64,000 nucleotides of DNA from Lepidostoma basale (Eukaryota > Arthropoda > Insecta > Trichoptera > Lepidostomatidae). Below the pieces are notes generated by a model. That model ran no database searches. It was not told where the DNA came from and saw nothing but the letters and a program-made list of their open reading frames with translations. Below are positions 1-12,100 of this stretch, in pieces. Every line of letters starts with the position of its first letter. Within the stretch, counting starts at the first letter, position 1. The position numbers and the translations under genes were made by a program. Location: contig JAHDVF020001336.1 in the NCBI GenBank assembly GCA_022606425.2, positions 806,001 to 870,000 of the forward strand. Reading direction: 5' to 3'.

Positions 1-158
1 CGGGTGGAATGGAATGAATGTACGATATAACTCCTGGCAACACCACCCCAACAAATAACATTCCTCCAAATATCAGTTTGGTAAATCTTGGATACTTGCA
101 GACAGCCATTAGAATCACCAGTCCCGTGCAATACAGTTGCATATCTACAGCCAAGAAC
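1..158 (-). CDS. Gene A exon 7 (cut by window edge)
   Basis: After a TTGCAG acceptor it encodes FLAVDMQLYCTGLVIL, then a basic loop and a second hydrophobic span ending at SIPP. It aligns directly with gene B exon 7. The exon is cut at base 1, about 20 bases before the expected donor. Confidence 0.9.
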
Positions 159-3100
159 CTGCAACAAAACTATTTGATTTAAAGTAAAGTTTTTTTCCAA
201 ATATGTTAAGAGTATTTCAATAATTGATACTACGTACAAAAATGTGTTGTGATGTTATTCAAAAAGTTATTCAAATGTGAATCCACAACACAAAGTGATG
301 CAGAATATAGAAGAAATTCTTAGTGCGAGTGTCGCATCAAATGCCAAAATGTATAAAAAATTTACAGTTAGAAACAAATTATTTTAGTTTTGTTCTAAAA
401 GAGAGAATAAAGTTACTTAAAACTAACTAATTAATTATGTTATTTATTGTTTCGGCATTCACTTGTGGTAGGACATGATTAAATTGTAAATGAAACACTT
501 GTTTTTCACCACATGAGTTTTATATTTTACACGACTAGTTTCGAAAGCTACAGATGCTTCCATCTACAGGTTTAAATATAAACGTTATAAATAAATATAA
601 GTTTATATTTAAACCTGTAGATGGAAGCATCTGTAGCTTCCGAAACTAGTCGTGTAAAATATAAAACTCATGTGGTGAAAAACAAGTGTTTCATTTACAA
701 TTTAACTAACTAATTACTAACCATCACCCCCTTTCCGGAGGGGAAGGCAGAGAGGATGGACGCCCACACCGTTTTGTCCTGATATAACTCTTGCGCCTTG
801 TCTACCTGTATATTCACACATCGTAACATTCAAGTCTACCTGTATATTCCTTGTCTACCTGTATATTCACAAATCGCTGACAGCAGAGAAAATTTGCAAG
901 TCTTAGTGTCAAGGATGTATGAAGCATGCAAAAAGAGTGACCTGGTGATGAATGTGTCTAAATTTAAAGTGATGGTTTTCGAGAAAGAAGAATGTACGAC
1001 GATTTGGGGCGAGAAATTGGAGCAAGTTACCAAATTTACGTATCTGTGAAGCATGTTTACAAAAAACGGAAAAATAGAGAAAGCCATCGAAAGAAGGGTT
1101 GGTGCTGGGAATAAAATAAATGGCGCACTCAAAGTCATTACTGCAAATTTAAATATATCCACAGAACCAAAAATGGCAGTACACAACGGAGTTCTAGTGC
1201 CAACCCTCATGTATGGAAGTGAAGCTTGGAGCTGGCAAAAGAAGGATGAAAGCAGGATAAACGCCGTAGAAATGAGATCACTAAGAAGAATGTGCGGGAA
1301 AACGTTGTGTGATAGAATACCGAACGATGAAATAAGAGAGAAATGTAAGGCAGATGACTGCATCATGGATAAAATTAAAAAATCCTTTAGATGGTTTGGA
1401 CATATGGAACGAATGGTTGAGAGAAGAATGGTTAAAAAGTTGTACACAAGCAACGTGAGTGGAAAAAGAAGCCGAGGACGACCGAGGAAAACATGGCATG
1501 ACCAAATTAATCAATTACTAAAAGGCGGCCACATTCAAAGTCGGAATAATCGACGTGCGTGCATGGTAAGATGTATGAATGTAGGGGAAGCCCGAGAGGT
1601 ATGCCAGGACAGAGCATTGTGGCGATCCATCCTCTCTACCTACCCCTCCGGAGAAATGGCGTGATGGTTAGATAGTTAGTAACATTCAAGTACAGTGGAA
1701 CGTCGTTTATCCGGACTATTTGGGACCGGAGGTGTTCCGGATGCCGATTTTTCCAGATAATCAAACAAGTGCTAATTATTTTAGCAAAACAGGATGTAAA
1801 TCGATTTTTTTTCCTCGGCTCATTTATTATTATTATTATTATTATTTTGTTGAATCGCTCTATACATCATGACAGCATGAGCCAAATCGATGTAAAGGGT
1901 ATTATAGCTATCATAGTGATTCTTGTGACATGTGGTAGGTACTTATCTAATCTATCGTCATTTTATTTCCACGTGAATTCTACACCAGACCAAAGACAGT
2001 GTGACAATCACACTGCCCTCGCCAGGAATCGAACCCGGAACCTTCGGGGTGGCAGTCAATGCACTTACCACTCGGCCACGAAGGTCGATTATTGATTATG
2101 AAATTACAAATTTTACAGCAAAAACAAATATGTATGTAGTACATGTACGTAAAAAGACTTACATTTCTCTACAGTACTGGAAAAATTATCAGAGATTTTC
2201 ATCTGTGCTAACTAAAAAAACTAACTAACTAACCATCACGCCGTCTCTTCGAAGGGGTAGGCCGAAAGAATGGACTGCCACACTTTTCTTTCCTGACATA
2301 TTTCTCTCGCTTCCTCAACATTCATGCATCGTGTCATGCACGCGCATCGATTTCTCTGACTCCTCACATGGCCGACATTCAATATTTGATTTACTTGATT
2401 GTGTCACGTTTTCCTCGGTCTTCCTCTATTTCTGGTTCCGTTTACATCGTTAACAAATAATTTTTTTAACATTCTTTCTTCATTCATTCTCTTCATATGT
2501 CCAAACCATCTAAATCATCCTTTCATTATTTTGTTCATAACACCATCATTCGCACCGCATTCACTTCTTATATTTTCATTCGGCACTCTATCATACACAT
2601 TCACTTGTCCGGATAATTGACGTTTCGGATAAACGATGTTTTACTGTATCTGTTTTCTAAAAATTTTATTATATTTTATCGGAATGACATGTATTATGAC
2701 AATGACATTATCAAATTTCATGGAGCTCTCATGATATGAATCAAATTAATTTCGAATCAACAAGATTTCCTAATTTTTTTTTCGCTTCATCATCTCGGCT
2801 TGTCTGGATAATTGACATTCCGGTTAAGTGATAAACGACGTTCTATTGTATTGTGAAATATATTACCAAGACTGAGGCACGCAATGGAGGGTGCCCGAGA
2901 TGGAGTTGACGAAGAGCAGGTTGGCCCACCAGTACTGGGCACATGTATCCACCTCTCTCTGGATAAGAATGGACATTGCAGACGTGGAGATGGATCTGCC
3001 TAACCACAGAGTTGTAAATCCCACCACCAGAGCGTACACCGGCATCAATCTGTAACAGTTACAAAAAAGTTCATTTAGAATATTTGATGAAAGTGAATTA

Positions 3101-6100
3101 TACTCATATTTTTAAAGTTTTCTCCTTATAGATAAGTTGTTGATTGCATCTCTGTCCTCCCGTGATGTGGACTGTCAACTATCTCGCCATCTCGCCAGTA
3201 GGATGCACAATTCGTAGGTTGAATTTGAACGTCACGGATTTGTTGACAGTTTTAGCGAAAGTGAGGCAGTGTTTGTAAAAAATATATAATCAACTCTGGA
3301 AGTACTGCCTCACTGACTACTGCACTATAATACACAAATTTACTCACCTGCTCTAAGTTCTCTTCGTTCACACTTATGTTACAAACTGTTATTTGCTATT
3401 CCCTTTCAAAAACCATCTATATATCACCATTGACTTTCCGACATTCATCATTAATACTTTTGACTTGCATGCATCATACATTCTCGACACCAAGACTTGC
3501 TGTAATTATGTGACTTAATTATAGATATATTACAAACCTGCGTACGCGGCTGTTGAAGAACTTGAAGAATGCGCCGATAATTGTAAAGTTTGGGTTACTT
3601 TCAGCATACTTCAGAAAACTAAACGACATCAGGAAACTCGATATGCAAAACAATACTTGTATAAAACAAACACCGGCATATATTAACCGTATGATGCTCA
3701 ACTCATGCATCTGGAAAATAGAATTTGGCAAAATATATAGTAAAACAAGTCAAATTTCTCTATTTATACATAAATATATACAAATGAAGGGTCCTCTTAT
3801 TTTCCTATTCTTTGAACTCAATGGACTCGGCAACCGATTGACAGATCTTAGTGATATTTTCAATTTTCATAACACATACTTGTGAGTATACAATATTTTT
3901 TGTTCTAAAAATAATCTCTTAGGCAAAAGTTTTCCCTTCATCATTCGTGTCCTCCAGGCTATACTTGCCCTCAATAAGAAAGCTAAAATATTCGAGTCCA
4001 ATAACATAGACCTATACCTCCGAAAACTACTAATTAAAACATTGGTGTGGAGTGTTTTACTATACGGCTGCGAGATTTGGTGCCTGGGCGAAAGAGAGCG
4101 TGAAAGGCTGGAGGCGTTTGAAATGTGGACCTACCGGCATATTGCTCAGTTTCATGGAGGGACCACGTTACAAATGAGGAGGTTCTCAGCAGAGTTGAAG
4201 AGAATAGGCACATGTTGAACACCATAGCAGAGAGGCGCGCGAGATGGATTGGTCATGTGTTGCGACACAAATGTCTCCTGCATGATGTATTGGAGGGAAA
4301 GGTTGAGGGATCGATTGGCAGAGGACAACCTCGCCAGAAGTACCTATACCAGATTTGCCTAGATATGGGCTGCACCACTTATGTGAGGTTGAAGAGAGTA
4401 GCTGAGGACCGAGCGGAGTGGAAGAGGAGATGCATCGCCTTGCTGCAGACCAATCTTTAGATTGAGAAAAAGGTTATGTCATCACCGAACCGATTAAGCC
4501 TTTTCGATTTTCTTCCACTCGTCGCTTCCACATCCAGGTAATTCCAGCTATTCGGACAATATCGTCAGTCCATCTTTGAAATGGCCTTCCGCCGCTCCTT
4601 TTCTTTGTTCAAGGCGTCCACCTACTTAGGTGGAGTGGAATACTTAGGTGGAGTGGAATAGTAGGTGGAATACTTATTCTGGATTGATTGGATTAGTTGA
4701 TGATTGCCAACCTTCACAGAGGAGACGGCACTTAGAAAAGAAGAAAAAGTGTGCGGGTTCCATGTTGAGAAACGCGCTCAATCCTAAATAATTTTAGGAT
4801 AAAACTATAGACTGAAATTATACACATAGAAATAATAATATGTCACTTACCTTTTCGGTGAATTCTGGGTTGGATAAATAAAGGTTTAGCAGAGTGATGT
4901 AGAAATGAGAAGTGATTATAGATAATGCGTAAATCGACCGTATTCCCTGAATTCCTAGCATCCACTGCGACCCTGGTTTACGTTCCTCCGTAATATTGTT
5001 CCAATTATTTTTTATATTAAAAGCGAACATCAGTCTATACATTACACCTGAAAAAATAAGGAAAAAAAACTAACTAACTAACCATCATGCCGTTTCTCTG
5101 GAGGGGTAGGTAGAGAGAATGGATCGCCACATAGTTATATTCTGATATAACTCTCGTGCCTCTTCTACATTTACACATCATGACATGCACGCTTGTCGAT
5201 TGTTCCTACTTCAAACACGCCCGTCTTTCAGTATATGATTAATTTGGTTATACCATGTCTTCTTTGGCCTTCCTCGACTTCTGTTTCCTTTCATACTACT
5301 TATATAAATCATTTAAACTATTCTTCTCTCATCTATTCGTTCCGTATGTTGTTCACAAAGCCTTACATTGACAAGCCCCCACTACTTCACAGAACTTTGC
5401 AAGCTAATCGATCTGACCCCTCGGCAGTCAACTCTACAAACCTCGAAGGAAGAAGCAACACACAAACTTCTTTGTCCCGCGGCGCCAAAGAGCTTCAATC
5501 TTCGCGGATCGCGCTTTTGGCATCGCGGGACCGACAGCGGGAACAGGCTGCCCTACAATATCCGCAATCAAGACGATGAAGCAGTGTTCTGAAGCTCTCT
5601 TTAAACATTTATTTTTAAGAGAAGCTTTCACAAAAATGGCGTTATACAAATCATCATCATCATATGTCAAAACCATCTTAGTGACCCTTTCTTAATTATA
5701 TTTATCACGCATTCATTTGCCTTACATTCCTTTCGTACTTCATCATTAGATATTCTATCATACATTGTTAAAGAAAATGCATTAGAAAATCCATATGGCA
5801 TGTGGGAAGATGGGATGAGCTCAGTTGGTCACCTATAATCCTGAAGCGGAGACCTTGGAACAACAGAAGAAGAATAGGAAGACCACAGAAAAGATGGACT
5901 ATGATGTTATCCAACTTGCGGGTTGTAGGTGGCAACAGATAGCCCAAAAGAGGCATATATCCAGTTTTCGTCAGCTTGTCTTCATCCACTGCTGGACGTA
6001 AGCCTCTCCAACCCCACTACATCTTTCTCGGTCTCTCACCAGTGTTCTCCAGGCCTTTTCCACCGTCCGCTCAATATCAATATCATCGCTACACTTGGTT

Positions 6101-9100
6101 GGCTGTCTCCCGATACTTCTCCGCCCCAACCTTGGCCTCAATTCAGTAACCTTCTGGCTCTATCTTCCATCATCCCGTCAACACCCATGACCAACCAACT
6201 GCCACTTCATCCTCGCAATGTGTATCCCTACATCGGAGACCCTGGTGCGTCTTCTAATCTCCACGTTAGGTATATGTTCTCTAAGCGAGATACCCAACAT
6301 GGATCTTTCCATGGTCCGCTGTGCAGCTTTGATTTTGTGCATTGCTTCTTTAGTTAACGTCCATGTCTCACATCCATAGGTCATCACAGGTAACACACAC
6401 TTGTTCACCACTTTTGTTTTTAAATTTTGTGACATGTCTGTCTTGAAGATGTTGCCCAGGTTCCCGAATGCAGTAGTGGAGTAAAATTGACTAAAAAGAG
6501 GAATAAGAAGAAGATTGCATAAAAGATTTACCATTTTTCTTGTTTTTGCCTTTGGAAGGAAAAACGTTTGCCACAATCGTAGCAAATATTATTATAAACC
6601 AAATAGCCGCATACAAAATGGCGGCCGTACTCGGTGGGGTGTATGGTTTGTTACAATGTACTTCAGACACTGTCCCGTAGAAGCCGAGCTCTTCTTCGAC
6701 CCTCCTCAGAGCGCATTGCCCTGCCGCTGCCTTTAATTTCTCCTCATCAGGATGCAGCAATGCGAGGTGATCATCAGATATACCGCAACTCTCGTCCACA
6801 CATATACCACGGTGGAGAACATCGCGACGGAAATATTTTAGGGTATTTGAGGTGACATTCTGAAAATAACAAATCACAATAATGAATTGAATATTCGAGT
6901 TATATTAAATAAAGGATTATTTACAATGTATATGCACTTTGGGTATGATAGTATGAACTTAACTAACTTACTAACTAACTAACCATCACGCCATCTCTCC
7001 AAAGGGGTAGGCAGAAAGAATGGACTGCCACACTTTTCTTTCCTGACATATTTCTCTCGCTTCCTCGACATTCATGCATCATGTTATGCACGCGCATTGA
7101 TATTCTGACTCCTCACGTGGCCGACATTCAATATTTGATTTATTTGATCGTGCCACATTTTCCTTTCATTATTTTGTTCATAACACCGTCATTGCACGGC
7201 TTCACTTCTTATATTTTCATTCGACACTATCGTACACAGATTATCGACACATTCATATAAGAGATCTCATTTCTACTGCATTTATTCTACTTTCATCCTT
7301 CTTTTGCCAGTTCCTTTCTTCGCTTCCATACATAAGGGTCGGTACAAGAACACCATTGTACATTTTTTATTTTTTCACATTGTGCACTTTGAATTTTGTA
7401 TACATAAACTTTTTATTTCAATAATTTGCTCTTTGAATTTAGTATAATACAAGGACTCATTCAAAGTCCTTGAAATTGTTAAATTAACAATTGGACCCGG
7501 TAGGTGACCATTAAAACCTTCTGGGAAGTTTGTGAATAATTGACCTTCTGAGAATAATTCAAAGTTATGTTTGTTCACCATAGATGGCGCAGATGTCGAA
7601 TTCTGTGTTTAAGCATGCGCTAATCACTTGCATTGTAACGTAGCCTAGATTTAAAAGTCTGTTAGCTTTGTTTCGATATTCTAAAGATTGCGTCCTAGAT
7701 TTGATTTTATCAACTACTCCGATACCCGTTTTTCGAAGCGTATCTCCCCTTACATCTGAAGATCCGTACTACCCCGCATTACACTTTGAATACACCTGCC
7801 AGTCGCAATGGACTCGTGTATTATACAACTATTTTTCTTCTTCTTCTACCTTGTTGTAGACCTATGTGGTCTGTTCTCCAGAGTGTTGCTCCTCCTGTGA
7901 GGTAGACTCCCAGCTGCCCTTCCATCTTTTAGGAGGTCTTCCATGAGGACGAGTCCCATGAGGCTGATTATGCAATGCAATATAAGGGAGTCTGGTGGTG
8001 TCCATTCTTTGAATATGACCGTACTTGTCCCTTGCTGTCTGCTCCATCTTATAATATCCTCAACCTCTTATTCTGGTGTTCCTCACGCGATCTCTCAGTG
8101 TCATGCCTGCTATCGTCCTCAGTGTCTTCATTTTGGAAGTCCTTAAAACTCGTTTGATCCTTACTGTGTCTGCCCTTGCTTCGATGCCATATGTTATTAT
8201 TGGTCTTACGCATGCTTTATAGATTCTCATCTTACTCTCAATGGCCATGTCTTTGTTTTACTATATTGTGGATTTTAGAGCGCCAGAGATTGCAGCTGCC
8301 TTGTTTACTTGGGCTTGTATTTCTTCTTGTGGATCAGCTCCTCCCATCAGGTCTATGCCTAGATACTTGAAGGTCCTGACCTGTTCTATGGGTTGATATT
8401 ATTATATAACTGTTCTTTCTAATTACTGCTTTTTTTCACCTTTATTTTGTTCGCTTATAATATTATTTGTAGTTTCTTCACCTGATTAATATTAGCTGTG
8501 ACAATACTTTTCAATTTCTATTATGTATAATTGTCCTTTCTAATGACTGTTTTTTCCCACCTTTGTTATAATTGTTTTTGTACAATTGTCAACAGATTTC
8601 GCATACTTAATTTTAACTATGAGTAATCACACTAATGAGTAAGTCTTTCAATTGCCCTATAAATAGTAAGTCCACAATATGGTAAAACAAAGACCACAAT
8701 ATGGTAAAAATCCACAATATGGTAAAACAAAGACATGGCCATTAAGAGTAAGATGAGAATCTATAAAGCATGCGTAAGACCAATAATAACATATGCCCTA
8801 TAAATAGTAAGTCTTTCAATTTGAATATTTAGTTGTTTGTAACACCTGATGATGCCAACATTGGTTGGAGAAACAGCTGTCGTGAGATTCTCAAAAAATG
8901 TATAATAATAAATATTGTGATATTATAAGTGTTGTAAATTTAACAGTTAATAATGTTGAAGTATCATAGTGTTTCAGCCAAAACAATGGACTATTTAATT
9001 AATTATGAATAACAACAACAACAATAAAAATCACGCCGTTTCCCCGTAGGGGTAGGTAGAGAGAATGGGCCGGCACACTTCTCTATCCTGGCACACCTCT

Positions 9101-12100
9101 CTAGCTTCCTCTACATTCATACAGCGAGTCATACACGCACGTTGATTCTTCCGACTTCTAACATGACCAACCTTTAAAATGTGATTAATTTTGTCATGCT
9201 AAGCTTTCCTCAGTCTGCCTCGACTCCGTACTCCAATAACATCATTCTTTACCATTATTTCTCCATCAATGCGCTCCATATGTCCGAACCAACGCAACGA
9301 TCCTTTCATAATTTTGTTCATAATACCTTATTCCGCTCTACATTCCTTTCTTATATCAGTTTCAAATTCTCTTCGTTCACGCTTATGTTACAAACTGTCA
9401 TTTGGTCGCCCTTTCAAAAACCATCACCTTTGACTTTCCGACATTCATCATAAAATCATTTGACTTGCATACCTCATATATTCTTGACACTAAGACTTAG
9501 AATTCGTCCGCACTATCTGCAAAGAGAACGGCATCGTCCGCGTAAAACAGACAATTATGAATAATGTATGATAAAGAGTCAGACCTTTATTCTGTTCCAG
9601 AGGTCCGCTTGATGAGGCTGCGAGGCGACCAGATTGATGTCCAGAAGGCAGTAGAGATATCTTTTGTCACCATATTCGCCTGCACCTTTCCCGGCGCATG
9701 ACGTAAAGTCTTCCACGTGGAACAGTGGCGGGAAACCTCTTAATTCTGAGTGGGAAAGCGTCAATCAAAATTTGAATAAAAAAAAAAACGTGTGCATACT
9801 TATGTACGCACGTAAAAAAGTTATATTTTTTTCGCGTAACAAAACAAAATCACATCAAACAAGAAATATATGATTAAACTCATAGATATCAAATAATAAA
9901 ACACTTTGTATTTAACCACGGTATGGTTATTATAATTGATGCCAACTAGTTTCGCTTGGACCCAAGCTTCATCAGGATGTATGAATGTTGAGGAATCAAG
10001 AGAAGTATGTCAGGACAGAACAATGAGGCAATCTGTTCTTTCTGTCTACCCTTCTAGGGAGACGGTGTGATGGCTAAATAGTAAGTTATTACGTGATCTT
10101 GCTTTTTTGTTTTTTTACGAAAAATGATCTATTATTTTTTTTCATTAAGAGCGCTCGAACTTTGAAATAAAATAAAACAACTTGTCTAAATAATATCGCC
10201 AATTTTTTTATTTAATTTCAAAGTAAATTCAATGACATAATGTATCAAATATAATTTTGGCCAAATGGCCGCCGTGGCTTTGCTGCAAGCGGTGTATCCT
10301 GGTGATCAAAGGCTTTTTCAATAGGTACGCTTGAATTTTAACAGCCTATAGCAACCATTTTAGTAAAGCGATAACTGTCAAATTTACCAAGAATACTTAT
10401 TTAGTCTTGACATTTTACTGTTAAACGCTACACGCTTCAACAATGCGTTGAAATTGTGCAAATTTATAATTAAAATCAGTGCTCTGTTCACCAATTCATG
10501 GCCGTCTTGCAGAGTCCACAATACGTCGTTTAATGTATAAATTTGAGACTCTTGTGGCTTAAACTGGATGATATGGATACTGACAACATATGGTTCCAAC
10601 AGGACGGCGTTACGTAGCACACAGCGCACACCATGATGGACAGTTTGCACGAGCGATTAGAAATGGAGCGTCCCTATTGAAAGACCCTATAAATGTAAAA
10701 TCGTAATAATTTAAATTTGATTTGTAATAACTAAATTACTAACTCACAGAGGATGAACCGCCTTACTTCTCTGTCCTGACGTACATTTCTATCTTCCTTA
10801 ATATTAGGTCCTTACATATGAAATTGGCGTTTTGTATGGGAGGAACATAAAGTTGATTTTTTTTTAATATAATATATTTATTTAATCAAAGTATGTACCA
10901 TTGCTATCTATGCACTTTTGCCATCTCATAGGTAGTTCATCGATCCCTTTACTAAAAAAACCATTCGGACTGGAATCAATAAAATCTTTGAAGTCGGTTT
11001 GGACTGCCCCATCAGAGTTGAATTTTTTCCCTTGCAAGAAGTTATCTAAATTTCGAAAAAAATAGTAATCTGTTGGGGCAAGGTCCGGAGAGTACGGTGG
11101 ATGTCTTAGACATTCCAATTGAAGCTCTTCTAATTTGGTAGCCGTCCGTTGTGCAGTGTGTGGTCTAGCGTTATCATGAAGCAGCAGTGGCCTAGAGCGA
11201 TTAACCAGCCTCGGTTGTTTACCAGCTAGCTTTTCCATCATGGTTTGCAGTTGCTGACAATAGACATCTGCCGTAATCGTCTGGCCAGATTTAAGAAAGC
11301 TGTAGTGAACGACACCAGCACTAGTCCACCAAACGCTCACAAGTAACTTTTTTGGAGTCAATTTTCGCTTGGGGCATGGTTTGGCTGGTTCGGCAGGGTT
11401 CAGTCATTGCGATGAGCGCTTCCGATTATCATACAGGATCCACTTTTCATCACAGGTAATGATTCGATTCAAAATCCCGTCATTATTGTGCCGGTTGAGT
11501 AATGCAACGCAGCAGTCAACGCGCGTTTGTTGATTTGCTTCACTCAATTCGTGAGGTACCCACCTTTCAAGCTTTTTCACCTTCCCAATTTGCTTCAAGT
11601 GGATTAAAACAGTTTTATCACTAACACCGCAGCCTGCAGCTAACTCGGACGTGGTTTGCGATGGATCCGCTTCCACAATAGCCTTCAATTCTTCATTATC
11701 AACTTTGGTCTCCGGCCGTCCACGGGGCTTGTTCTGCAGGTCGAAATTTCCAGAACGAAAACGTTGGAACCAAAAACGCACTGTGTTTTCTTTTGCGGCA
11801 CCGTCGCAATAGACATCATTAATCTTTCGAGCTGTTTCTGCAGCACTGGTGCCACGGTGGAACTCGTACTCGTAAATAACGCGATATTTCAAGTTTTCCA
11901 TTTTGTAAACTGAGTGACGCAAAGAAAAAAAACAATTGAGGAAAAAACAAATGAATTATAATTTTCGAAACACAAATACTTGAGTTAATAGCTGTATAAA
12001 TTTGAATTTGGAATTCTTAACCAAAGAGAAGATATTTGAGATCAAAGTTGCCAGTACGGCAAAACGCCAATTTCATATGTAAGGACCTAATACATCTACA

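Larger units (their letters stand above)
481..703. repeat. Foldback repeat with paired hammerhead-like motifs
   Basis: Two arms of about 100 bases (about 483-583 and 606-703) are near-perfect inverted copies separated by a short AT-rich loop. Each arm carries a CTGTAGA box, a GGAAGC stem and GAAACTAGTC. It lies in an intron of gene A. Confidence 0.9.
1691..2648. mobile_element. Pogo/Tigger-like terminal-repeat element with nested insertions
   Basis: The left end reads TACAGTGGAACGTCGTTTAT and the right end is its inverse, ending GATGTTTTACTGTA. Both abut TA, as in the Tc1/mariner-pogo superfamily. A SINE and a LINE-A fragment sit inside. A second, similar right end (CCGGTTAAGTGATAAACGACG...) stops at 2850, so two copies overlap or the right end is duplicated. 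Confidence 0.7.

Noticed and set aside
836..1453. 205-residue open frame on the minus strand
   Set aside because: It is the antisense of LINE-A coding sequence, which reads as a reverse transcriptase tail on the plus strand.
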